DNA of 34,065 bases from an uncultured Alphaproteobacteria bacterium (GTDB taxonomy: Bacteria; Pseudomonadota; Alphaproteobacteria; RF32; CAG-239): positions 81,563 through 115,627 of the forward strand of contig CALXRQ010000001.1 of assembly GCA_944390895.1 (NCBI GenBank). Direction: 5' to 3'. A model generated the notes under the pieces. That model made no database searches. It saw nothing but the letters and a program-made list of their open reading frames with translations, and was not told the origin of the DNA. A program made the position numbers and the translations under genes. Shown here one piece after another: positions 26,066-33,989 of this stretch (positions within the stretch are counted from its first letter, which is position 1; each line of letters opens with the position of its first letter).

Positions 26066-28063
26066 TCAGCGCCCGTCTCTCTGAGGCATCGGAGCGGTTT
26101 TGTCTTTCTTGTTTTTGGTTTCCGTATAATGTTTGTATCTCTCGGCTTTGATTTTCTTTATTTCCTCGATAATCGCCGGATCGGCGCCCTGCAAATCTCG
26201 TATTTTCGGTGCATCAATAACTTTAATGTCTTTGTCTCGCAGGCAGGCCAGCCATAATTTGGCTTTGAAGTCGGGAGATTTTATCTCGCCGAACTTAATT
26301 TCCGGGCTGTTTTTCTTGGCTTCGGCAACAATGTTTTCAAAAAGGCTGACGTCGGTTTTTCCGCTAACGATGATTTCTTTCGGATTTTTATATAAAATGT
26401 CCGTTTCGGCCTGTTCGGCTTTTTGGGCGGCTTCGTCCTTATATATTTTTATGCCCAGAGCCTGCGGATCTTCTTCCGGCACATATTCCGCAACGGTCTT
26501 GTCATTTTTTTGCGCCCATTTTTTCCATGAGAGAACGGTTTTTTTCTGCCAGACGGCAGTGGCACGGTCATCTGAGTTTTCATGGGCGTCTGAAGCTTCA
26601 GACGCCGTCTTGACGGTTTTTGTTTCCGCCTTTTCTTCTGTGGAAAGATGCTCTTGTTTGCCGGCGGCTTCGGCCTCTGCCGCCGCTTCGGTACGCTCTG
26701 TTGAAGCCGGCTTTGCCGCTTGCGGCGATTCATCGCCTTTTGCGGCAACTCCTTCGCGCACGATGACTGCTGCCGTGTCTTCCGCTTTCTCCGGCACCGG
26801 TTTCTCAGCCTTTTTCTTTTTGTAATTTACTATTGCCCGGTTAATCTCAAGCTTGGCGGCAAAGTCTGCATTTCTTTCTTTTTCCGCCCTGATGAAGTCT
26901 TCGATTGCTTTCAGTTCGTCATCGTTGCTGATTTTCCATTTTCCGCGGCGGATATCTTCAAAACGCATAAGGATAATCCGGCGCAGCATTTCAGCACGGT
27001 CGCCGTCATGGCCGGCATCGTCTTTATATACGGCTTTCAACAGAACAAGAAGCCGTTCCTTGTCATCGGCATAAGCGGTAAATTTTTCCAGCAGAGAGTC
27101 AAAACGTTCGTCGTTTTGCTCTTTTTGCAGCTGGGTTTGGTATATGTTAAATAAAATTTGCGTCGGAACTTTGGGAAAGCGGATGTATTCTTTACGCAGA
27201 AAATCCCAGTCCTTGTTTTTTATCGCCTCGCGGCTTTTTTTGCCGCTTTCCGTAAAACGCATAAAATCGACGATTCTCTGACGGTTTTCCGGTGTCTTGC
27301 CGTCTTTGTCGCGTGCCAGTTCGGGAATGTTTTCCGCCAAGTCCTTAAACAGCCTGTCGGTTGAAAAATCAATAAGGCGGTCGGCCTGCAAATGTTCTTT
27401 CGGCGCCTGTTCTCTGCCCAGCCGTTCACAAATATATGCGACTGCCGCCGTATAAAGCTTTGAACGGGGCAGGGCAATTTCGGCATTCTCGACTTTTTGA
27501 ATGAATTTATCCCATTCGGCGCGGAATTTTTCATTTTTCCACAACTGCAAAACCATCGGTTTGTCAGCGGCCAAAATGTAACCTTTGTCGTCAACGTCAT
27601 AATCAAACGCATTAACCAGCAGTTCGGCCGGATCCATTTTCAGATAACGGCGAATTTCCTGCCGCGGCGCTTTCTCTTCTTCTTTTGGGTTGTTATGTTC
27701 CCCCGGCTGCGGCTGTTCGTTGCGGCTTTTTTCTTCCGTTTTCTCTCTGTCGGTCACGTTTTTTTCTTCGGCCGGACTGTTTGGCGCTTCATCCGTCCGC
27801 ACGTTGTCCGCAACCGCGGGCGCAGAAGCACCCCATTCCGCCAGCAGTTCCTGACGTCGGGCGGTTCCGAGCGATAAATAATGTTGCAGCGGCGTCAACG
27901 CGCGGTTATATTTTTTCTTAAACAGATACCCTTGAAGATCTTTGATATGTTCTTCAATAAACTTTTCCGGCGAAGCATCGGGGTGCGCCCTGACAAATTC
28001 CCGATAAGGCGCACTGTTCCGGATGACTTCGATTTCTTCGGAAGAAATTTCCGTTTTTTCCAT
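26066..28063 (-). CDS. Large charged hypothetical protein (665 aa), second gene of the dnaK-dnaJ cassette
   Basis: A soluble-looking protein with no signal peptide or membrane segment. Residues 1-80 are helical (it has an RAHPDASPEKFIEEH block and YNRALTPLQHYLSLG). A Glu/Pro-rich linker follows (about 85-140), then a helical domain (about 145-440), a second low-complexity Ala/Glu/Thr linker (about 440-520), and a small alpha/beta-like C-terminal part (about 575-640, PKEIIVSGKTDVSLFENIV then FKAKLWLACLRDKDIKVI). That last part vaguely recalls small domains in large mobile-element proteins, but I would not name it. The ATG at 28063 is preferred over a GTG at 28069 because AAGGA sits 8 nt upstream; that site overlaps the stop codon of the 1336-aa gene, which implies translational coupling. 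Confidence 0.8.
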   Translation of the reverse strand: MEKTEISSEEIEVIRNSAPYREFVRAHPDASPEKFIEEHIKDLQGYLFKKKYNRALTPLQHYLSLGTARRQELLAEWGASAPAVADNVRTDEAPNSPAEEKNVTDREKTEEKSRNEQPQPGEHNNPKEEEKAPRQEIRRYLKMDPAELLVNAFDYDVDDKGYILAADKPMVLQLWKNEKFRAEWDKFIQKVENAEIALPRSKLYTAAVAYICERLGREQAPKEHLQADRLIDFSTDRLFKDLAENIPELARDKDGKTPENRQRIVDFMRFTESGKKSREAIKNKDWDFLRKEYIRFPKVPTQILFNIYQTQLQKEQNDERFDSLLEKFTAYADDKERLLVLLKAVYKDDAGHDGDRAEMLRRIILMRFEDIRRGKWKISNDDELKAIEDFIRAEKERNADFAAKLEINRAIVNYKKKKAEKPVPEKAEDTAAVIVREGVAAKGDESPQAAKPASTERTEAAAEAEAAGKQEHLSTEEKAETKTVKTASEASDAHENSDDRATAVWQKKTVLSWKKWAQKNDKTVAEYVPEEDPQALGIKIYKDEAAQKAEQAETDILYKNPKEIIVSGKTDVSLFENIVAEAKKNSPEIKFGEIKSPDFKAKLWLACLRDKDIKVIDAPKIRDLQGADPAIIEEIKKIKAERYKHYTETKNKKDKTAPMPQRDGR

Positions 28064-28074
28064 TGACACGTTCC

Positions 28075-31000
28075 TTAACGTTCATAAGTCTTTTTCAGGT
28101 CTGTCATGGCCTGACGGGCATCTTTGCCGCTGACTTTTTGTTTGGCCGTGTCCAAAGGTTTGCCCTCGACCAGATATTGGTTCAGATCGACAATGGCAAC
28201 TTTGCTGCCCTCTTTTTTATACTTGTCTTTAAGCTTCGGATTAAGGGCGATGTTACGAGAACCGTCGGCCACGACTTCGTCATGCTTGACAAAGTGGTCC
28301 ATAAACTTGGTAAAGTGACTCAGCGTAATCTTGTGCAGGAAGTTGTCCTTGGTCAGGTTGCTCTGCATCAGATTCTGACGGGCTTCCATGACAACGCCGG
28401 CTTTGCCGCGGTCGTCTTTGGCTTTTTTTGCCATATAATCGCTGCGGATAGGTTTGCCTGCTTCCGTGACGTCGTTTTCGCTGACAACGTTGTTCATAAT
28501 GGTTTCGTCAAGCTTCTGACGGCGGTCAAGCAGAAACGCGTTCATATCCTTGTCAGGAGCGGTAGCCTTGCGTTCTTCTTCCACGCGCTGGCAATATTCT
28601 TTCCAGGCCTTGTCTTTGCCAGGGGTCGTTTCCGGTTCTATGCCGTAAACGATTTTATATTCGTCAAGCATCAGATTATTCGGTTTCTCTTCCTGCTGTA
28701 CCGGTACCACAACCGGTTTTTCCGGTTCCGGCTTCGGTTTCTCGGGAACAATCACCGGGATAACAGGCTTTTCGGGCTCGGGTTTCGGCTTTTCCTTTTT
28801 CTCTACCTTGTCGGCTTTGGTTCCGGGACGAATTTTGTTTTTCAGCTTGTTCCAGGAAGATACCACCCATCCGAAGACGCCGCCGCCGGGAGCGTTGACT
28901 TTGTCGTCAACCATGGTCTTGACCGGCACTTTGTCCATAACGTCTTCGCTGTGGATTCCGTGCGGATGGTCCTGATAAGAATACAGTTCGCCGCCGAGGC
29001 TGTCCAAAATTTTGGAGTGGCCGTTTTCGCCGACGTTATACTGAATAACGTCAAGCTGTTTGGCGCCTTCCGGCGTCAGTTTGCCTTCCAGCAGTCCGTC
29101 CAGCAGGGCTTTGTAGTCGCCGAACTTTTCGCCGACAGTTTGGCCGTCCGGCAACACAAAATCGCTGTTGCGGTGCAGCCTTTCAAAAGAAGCCAGCTTG
29201 CGCAGCATAACCTCTTCGTTGCCGACGCCTTCTTTCCAGCCCAGTTTCGGCATCTGCTCTTTCAAAGCGGCAATGGCCTTGTCATGCTGTTCCGGTGTCC
29301 ACCAGGCTTCGTTTGAATAATTGTCCGGATTGCGGTATGCCGGAATGTCATGCGGTCCTTCGCCGCGGTATTCCCACATACTGTCAGTATTGTTGCGTTC
29401 GGTAACCTTTGCAATCTGGTCTTCGCTGTAGGTTTTCACCTCACCGACCTTAACGTCTTTATATCCGGTGATTTCTTCATGCTGCGTCGGCGTAATGTCG
29501 CCCAAACCGTGTTGTCTGCCCAGATATCCTCCGGCAAAAACGGCAGCGGCGTTGGCGGCGCCGAGAGCAAAGGCCGTAACTTTGCCGTGACCTTTCAGGC
29601 GCATTTCGCGATACGGCTGAGCAAAACGCAGGCCGGCGCCCATACCGAACGAACCGATGGCGCAGGCTGCAGCCGGGATTGACAGTTCCGGTGCGTTGGC
29701 CATGGCAAATGCGGCCGAAGCGCAGGCCAGTGTCGTCGTTGCGATGGAAGCGTGCAGCATTTTGTCTTTTTTGAATTCTTTCCAGCCGTATTTTTCACCG
29801 CGTTTTTTGGCGGCTTTCTTGCGGGACCATATTTGCATGGCAGTCGCAGCGGCGCCGACGGTAACGGCGGTGCCAAGTGCCAAAGCGGAACTTCCGATAA
29901 CGGAAATGCCTCCGGTAGCGACGGCGTTGGTAACCAGACGCGAACCGACATAAGCCATGGTTCCGCCTATTGCCACGCCCCACAAAGCGCGTTTCATGGC
30001 GCCTTTTTTAATATCTTTGCTCTTCTTGCCGCGATTCGGAGCCTGCCGGTCAATCTTCTGCACCTGCTCAAACAATACCGCTTTGGTAAATTCAGTGTTG
30101 GCTTTACCGAGTTTGCGATCCAGACGGTTGGCATAAACCTCGACCTTGTTGACCTGATCGTCGATGGCGGCGTTATAGCCTTCCGGAGAAATGCCGAGCG
30201 GAATTTCCGGATTATTCAGCTTGGCCTGAAATTCGGCCAGATACTGTTCTTTTTTGGTTGTGAATTTTTCGGGGTCTTCAACCGCGCCGCGGATGGTTTC
30301 CTCGGCGTTGTACATTTCAAACAGTTTGAACGGAACATTGCTCTTGAGTTCTTCAACCATTTTTTCTTTGGTGATTTTTTCTTTTGAACCCAGATTTTCC
30401 ATCAGGGAGTCGTTTCCGGCCAGTTTCAAAACCGTAGCCAGTTGTCCGTTCGGATCAACTTCCAGACCCTCGCGCCATACGTCGCTCTTGGTTTCCGGAT
30501 TTTTGGGGTCGATAAACTGCGGAATCGGTTTGCCGTCTTTGTCATTGAACTTGAATTTGCTGACTTCGGCCAAAAGTTCGCTGCCGAGCGTTTCTTCGTT
30601 AAATTTGAGCTCGTCGAGAATCTTGCTGCCGGTTTTGATGCGGTCGTTAAAGCGGATGGCCGTGTCGCGGGGATTCTTGCCGCTCGGGATATTCCATTTT
30701 TCGTCATAGGTGGCAATAATCTCATCCATATCCTGTTGAGACTGCCCGTATTCGTTTTTGACCGCTTCGTTTGCCGCCATTTCCTTGTCGATTTCGGCAA
30801 TACGCTCTTTGTCTGCTTCGGCGTCAAGTTCTTTTTTGTCCTGTTCCAGAGCCTTGTTTTTGGCATCCAGGTCTTTCTGGCGGACGTCAAACATGTGCAT
30901 GTAGCCGTCATAGGCGTCGGCAGCGTTTGTAACATCTAAAAGATAAAAGCCGCGTTTGTTTTTGAAATCGCTTTGCAGGCTGTCCATACGGGACAAAACG

Positions 31001-32085
31001 TCTTCCAGTTTAGTATTGAGAGCGGCAACGTTTTGATCTGCTTCGTCGGATTTTTCTTTCTTTGCCTGTTTTTCCGCTTCGGCGATTCGTTTTTGCAGGT
31101 TGTCGTAGGCGACGGTGGTCATTTCCGGTGTCATCAGCACCGACAGATCCCGGTTCAGCAACACGTCAACCATTTGATTCTTATATTCTTCAGGCTTTTT
31201 GACCTTTTCTTCGGCGTTGTCGACAAATTCAAAGGCTTCCTGCGCCTTTTGAATGTCTTCGCCGCGAATGTCGGTTGAATATTTTTTGTAGTCTTCGGCG
31301 GAAATGACTTCCATGTTGGACATGACCAAAAGTCTGACCGCAGCCAGTTTCTGCTCGTTGGAAAGGTTGTGGTCACTGCGGATGCGGGCGTTTTCGCCTT
31401 CATTTTGCTGCAGTTTATTAATGCCGCTTTCCCGTTCGTCTTTTTGCAGTTCTTTTTCCGTCGTTTCGTTAATGACGATTCCCGCTGCACCGCGGTCTTG
31501 CGGCTTTTCGCGTTCTTGGGCGTTTCTCTGAAGGCCGGCAACGATCCCTGCCAGCGTTGCTTCTTTGCCGTCGCCGGAAACCGTTCTTTGAGCCGGCGCT
31601 TTTTCACGGTCGGCTTTCAGCGTTTCGTGGTTTTGAACCTCGTCGGGAGCCTGCAGATAAACCTCATGGGCTTTCATAATGCCGTCAAGATCTTCTTTGG
31701 AGTAGTGTTTTGAGGCTTCGGCTGCCGCCTGGATTTTTTTCTGGCGGCGCGATTCTCTGATTATATCAAGGGATACATCGGGATTGTTGGCTGTTTCCCG
31801 GGCAATGGCCTGAACAAAAGCCGTGTCTTCCATACTCAAGTCTTTGACTGTTTTTTCCGGATAGTAAATGTCCACAATGTCCTGAAGCTTTTCATTGTCC
31901 GCATAAGCTTCCAGAGCGGCAAAATCTTCGTCGTCAAAGTCATTTTCTTTTGCTTTGAATTTATACAGAATCGCATTGTATTCAAATGCCGGAATGGCCT
32001 CGGTGCTGTCATATCCGTATTCGTTTTTGATAAAATTCAGAAAGTCGGCGTTATTTCTAACGTTATCATTGGTATATCTGGCCAT
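28075..32085 (-). CDS. Giant hypothetical protein (1336 aa) with a central Gly/Ala-rich hydrophobic region
   Basis: The largest gene of the window, not recognised as any family. Residues 1-690 are hydrophilic and mostly helical, with several charged coiled-coil stretches (for example around 380-440). Residues about 695-860 hold roughly six hydrophobic Gly/Ala-rich segments separated by basic loops (RKKAAKKRGEKYGWKEFKKDK lies in one such loop region). A soluble domain follows (about 870-1080), then a Pro/Lys/Glu spacer with the repeat KPKPEPEKPV occurring twice (about 1095-1130), and a helical C-terminus. There is no N-terminal signal. The layout recalls proteins that insert in membranes, such as tape-measure proteins or large effectors, but this is only analogy. 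GGAG lies 7 nt before the ATG. It is coupled to the 665-aa gene downstream. Confidence 0.8.
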   Translation of the reverse strand: MARYTNDNVRNNADFLNFIKNEYGYDSTEAIPAFEYNAILYKFKAKENDFDDEDFAALEAYADNEKLQDIVDIYYPEKTVKDLSMEDTAFVQAIARETANNPDVSLDIIRESRRQKKIQAAAEASKHYSKEDLDGIMKAHEVYLQAPDEVQNHETLKADREKAPAQRTVSGDGKEATLAGIVAGLQRNAQEREKPQDRGAAGIVINETTEKELQKDERESGINKLQQNEGENARIRSDHNLSNEQKLAAVRLLVMSNMEVISAEDYKKYSTDIRGEDIQKAQEAFEFVDNAEEKVKKPEEYKNQMVDVLLNRDLSVLMTPEMTTVAYDNLQKRIAEAEKQAKKEKSDEADQNVAALNTKLEDVLSRMDSLQSDFKNKRGFYLLDVTNAADAYDGYMHMFDVRQKDLDAKNKALEQDKKELDAEADKERIAEIDKEMAANEAVKNEYGQSQQDMDEIIATYDEKWNIPSGKNPRDTAIRFNDRIKTGSKILDELKFNEETLGSELLAEVSKFKFNDKDGKPIPQFIDPKNPETKSDVWREGLEVDPNGQLATVLKLAGNDSLMENLGSKEKITKEKMVEELKSNVPFKLFEMYNAEETIRGAVEDPEKFTTKKEQYLAEFQAKLNNPEIPLGISPEGYNAAIDDQVNKVEVYANRLDRKLGKANTEFTKAVLFEQVQKIDRQAPNRGKKSKDIKKGAMKRALWGVAIGGTMAYVGSRLVTNAVATGGISVIGSSALALGTAVTVGAAATAMQIWSRKKAAKKRGEKYGWKEFKKDKMLHASIATTTLACASAAFAMANAPELSIPAAACAIGSFGMGAGLRFAQPYREMRLKGHGKVTAFALGAANAAAVFAGGYLGRQHGLGDITPTQHEEITGYKDVKVGEVKTYSEDQIAKVTERNNTDSMWEYRGEGPHDIPAYRNPDNYSNEAWWTPEQHDKAIAALKEQMPKLGWKEGVGNEEVMLRKLASFERLHRNSDFVLPDGQTVGEKFGDYKALLDGLLEGKLTPEGAKQLDVIQYNVGENGHSKILDSLGGELYSYQDHPHGIHSEDVMDKVPVKTMVDDKVNAPGGGVFGWVVSSWNKLKNKIRPGTKADKVEKKEKPKPEPEKPVIPVIVPEKPKPEPEKPVVVPVQQEEKPNNLMLDEYKIVYGIEPETTPGKDKAWKEYCQRVEEERKATAPDKDMNAFLLDRRQKLDETIMNNVVSENDVTEAGKPIRSDYMAKKAKDDRGKAGVVMEARQNLMQSNLTKDNFLHKITLSHFTKFMDHFVKHDEVVADGSRNIALNPKLKDKYKKEGSKVAIVDLNQYLVEGKPLDTAKQKVSGKDARQAMTDLKKTYER

Positions 32086-32119
32086 TTCAAGTCTCCAAAA
32101 TATTTATATATATGAACAC

Positions 32120-32148
32120 ATATTACCATTATTTTGCTATTTTGGCAA
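32120..32148 (-). promoter_or_regulatory. Sigma70-like promoter for the giant-protein operon
   Basis: On the minus strand TTGCCA (32143-32148) and TAATAT (32120-32125) are separated by 17 nt, 35 nt upstream of the ATG at 32085. The 211-nt divergent region is AT-rich, so a chance match is possible. Confidence 0.45.
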
Positions 32149-32225
32149 ATATTTTTGTCCAACAGAATCTCTTTTAACAAAAGTGTAATATTAAATGCTT
32201 AATTTTTAATTAGTTATTCAAAAAG

Positions 32226-32254
32226 CTTGCTTTCTTTCTCTAAAAACCTTAAAT
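32226..32254 (+). promoter_or_regulatory. Possible RpoH-type promoter for dnaJ
   Basis: CTTG (32226-32229) and CCTTAAAT (32247-32254) are 17 nt apart, 42 nt upstream of the dnaJ ATG. The match is weaker than at dnaK, but the layout is the same, consistent with dnaJ having its own heat-shock promoter. Confidence 0.4.
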
Positions 32255-32296
32255 AACAACTAGCTTTTAATTAATTTTTTTTGCAGTGTAAGAGAA

Positions 32297-33448
32297 ATGA
32301 CCGAAAAAGATTATTACGAACTTTTGGAAGTAAGCAAAACGGCCAGCGGTGAGGAAATCAAAAAATCGTACCGTCGTCTGGCCATGAAATATCATCCGGA
32401 CCGCAATCCCGGCAATCAGGAAGCGGAGACCAAATTCAAAGAAATTAACGAAGCCTATGAGGTTTTGAAAGACGAACAGAAGCGTGCGGCCTATGACCGT
32501 TACGGGCATCAGGCTTTTGCCGGCGGCATGAACGGCGCCGGCGGCAATCCGTTCGGCGGTTTTGAGTTCAATTTCGGTGCCGGCGGTTTTTCCGATGTCT
32601 TTTCCGACATTTTTTCCGAGTTTATGGGCGGGGGGCGCGGTGCCCGTCCGCGCAGTTCGTCCGAACGCGGTTCGGATCTGCGCTATAATCTGGAAATTTC
32701 TCTGGAAGAAGCTTTTGCCGGTGTTGAAAAGGAAATTAAAATTCCGACCACCAGGGTTTGCGAAGACTGTCACGGTCACGGAACCGCCGACGGCAAAGAA
32801 GCGCCGGTTTGTCCCGATTGCCGCGGAAGCGGCAAAATCCGTCGTCAGCAGGGCGGTTTTTTCATTGTTGAAACCACCTGCCCCAAATGCGGCGGTAGCG
32901 GCCGTCTGGTAAAAGACAAAGCAAAACCCTGCGCCGAAGAGGGATTCGTCGCTCAGGAAAAAACGCTGAAAGTTAAAATTCCGGCCGGAATCGAGGACGA
33001 CACCAGAATGCGCATCTCCGGCGAGGGAACGGCCGGTCTGCGCGGCGGCGAAAACGGAGATCTTTATGTCTTCATCAGCATCAAAGACCACAAGCTTTAC
33101 AGCCGCGAGGGCGCCAACCTCTATGCTTCGGTGCCGATTTCGATGACTTGTGCCGCTCTGGGCGGAAAAGTGAATATTCCCTCGATAGACGGCGAAAAAA
33201 TCGAACTGGACATTGAACCCGGAACCCAAAATGATCAGGTAGCCAAAATAAAAGGTCAGGGGATGACCATGCTGCGTTCGACCCGCCGCGGCGACCTGTT
33301 TGTCAAACTCCGGGTTGAAACGCCGGTCAATCTTTCGGCCCGCCAGAAAGAGCTTTTGGAAGAGTTTCGCGCCATCAGCAAAGATGATGCCTGCCAGCCG
33401 GAATCCAAAAGCTTTTTGGATAAAATCAAAGACTTGTTCGTTGCCTGA
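32297..33448 (+). CDS. dnaJ: Chaperone protein DnaJ (Hsp40)
   Basis: A 383-aa class-A J-protein that delivers substrates to DnaK. The J domain (residues 1-70) has the HPD motif in KYHPDRNPGN. A Gly/Phe-rich linker follows (about 75-105, with NPFGGFEFNFGAGGFSD), then the zinc-binding domain and the C-terminal substrate-binding domains with KVKIPAGIEDDTRMRI. Three of four CxxCxGxG motifs are intact: Cys155/158, Cys172/175 and Cys195/198. The fourth is reduced to Cys212 in PCAEEGFV, missing the second Cys and about three residues. Zinc centre I (motifs 1 and 4) thus has three cysteines, while centre II is complete. AGAGA precedes the ATG. Confidence 0.97.
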   Translation: MTEKDYYELLEVSKTASGEEIKKSYRRLAMKYHPDRNPGNQEAETKFKEINEAYEVLKDEQKRAAYDRYGHQAFAGGMNGAGGNPFGGFEFNFGAGGFSDVFSDIFSEFMGGGRGARPRSSSERGSDLRYNLEISLEEAFAGVEKEIKIPTTRVCEDCHGHGTADGKEAPVCPDCRGSGKIRRQQGGFFIVETTCPKCGGSGRLVKDKAKPCAEEGFVAQEKTLKVKIPAGIEDDTRMRISGEGTAGLRGGENGDLYVFISIKDHKLYSREGANLYASVPISMTCAALGGKVNIPSIDGEKIELDIEPGTQNDQVAKIKGQGMTMLRSTRRGDLFVKLRVETPVNLSARQKELLEEFRAISKDDACQPESKSFLDKIKDLFVA

Positions 33449-33453
33449 CATCC

Positions 33454-33485
33454 AAATGCCGTCCCCAATGGCCGGCGTTTTTTTT
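33454..33485 (+). terminator. Rho-independent terminator after dnaJ
   Basis: AAATGCCG pairs with CGGCGTTT (one T-G wobble) around an 11-nt loop, followed by a run of T, just after the dnaJ stop. Confidence 0.75.
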
Positions 33486-33549
33486 GTACCTTGATTTTTG
33501 AAGTTTAAGGAATACATCTAAGTAAAACTCATGACGGAAAGGATAAGAT

Positions 33550-33846
33550 ATGAATAAGTTTTTACTGTTGATGATTCCGGTTTTGCTGGTCGGTTGCGCG
33601 CATAAGCCCGAAGTGGAAAAACACGTGGACTGGAAATGCGGGGATCAGGTCGTTTCGGTTCAGGCCTTTAACGGCGATTCAATGGTCTTGAGAATCAACG
33701 GCGTCAACAATCTTCTGATTCAAACGATTGCTGCCTCGGGGGCTAAATATGAAAACGAAGCCACCGGCGTGGTTTTTTGGAACAAGGGCGATGAGAATAC
33801 CCTGATTATCCGAGATCGCGTATATCCGCAGTGTGAAAAGGTCTAG
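33550..33846 (+). CDS. MliC-like c-type lysozyme inhibitor lipoprotein
   Basis: A 98-aa lipoprotein. The signal peptide ends in the lipobox LVGC, with the acylated cysteine at residue 16. The rest matches the MliC/PliC fold: an early WKCGDQ strand, the AASGAKYE motif (SASGA-type in family members) and VFWNKGDEN near the end. The pair of Ser and Lys residues in those motifs is known to plug the lysozyme active site. A Cys pair (residues 29 and 95 by eye) could form the family's disulphide. It probably protects peptidoglycan from host lysozyme at the outer membrane. AAGGA lies upstream of the ATG. It forms a single-gene unit between two terminators. Confidence 0.85.
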   Translation: MNKFLLLMIPVLLVGCAHKPEVEKHVDWKCGDQVVSVQAFNGDSMVLRINGVNNLLIQTIAASGAKYENEATGVVFWNKGDENTLIIRDRVYPQCEKV

Positions 33847-33865
33847 GCGGAAAATTTCGCGCTAT

Positions 33866-33894
33866 AAAAAAGCCTCCTGATGGAGGCTTTTTTT
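33866..33894 (+). terminator. Rho-independent terminator after the MliC-like gene
   Basis: A perfect stem of AAAAAGCCTCC and its complement with a TGAT loop and a T tail, about 20 nt after the stop. Confidence 0.93.
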
Positions 33895-33950
33895 GAAAAT
33901 TGGCGGTTCGTTATGTAACAATCGGCTTAAAAACAGCAATGTTATTAATA

Positions 33951-33983
33951 AAAAAAGCTTCCTTAATCTATAAGAAAGCTTTT
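33951..33983 (-). terminator. Terminator of the tRNA-Arg transcript
   Basis: Read on the minus strand, AAGCTTTCTT pairs with AAGGAAGCTT (one wobble) around a 7-nt loop and runs into a stretch of T, just downstream of the tRNA 3' end. Confidence 0.75.
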
Positions 33984-33989
33984 AAAAAC

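Noticed and set aside
28063..29316. A 417-codon open frame antisense to the 1336-aa gene
   Set aside because: The Phe/Val/Arg-rich translation is a reverse-frame shadow; the minus-strand gene has a ribosome binding site, coupling and sensible domain layout.
26066..32085. Prophage or integrated element
   Set aside because: No integrase, transposase, terminal repeats or phage structural gene is visible; the tape-measure likeness of the large protein is only general.
32267..33517. A 416-codon open frame antisense to dnaJ
   Set aside because: It mirrors the codon structure of dnaJ, has a Phe/Gly-rich composition typical of a reverse frame, no ribosome binding site and no recognisable domain.
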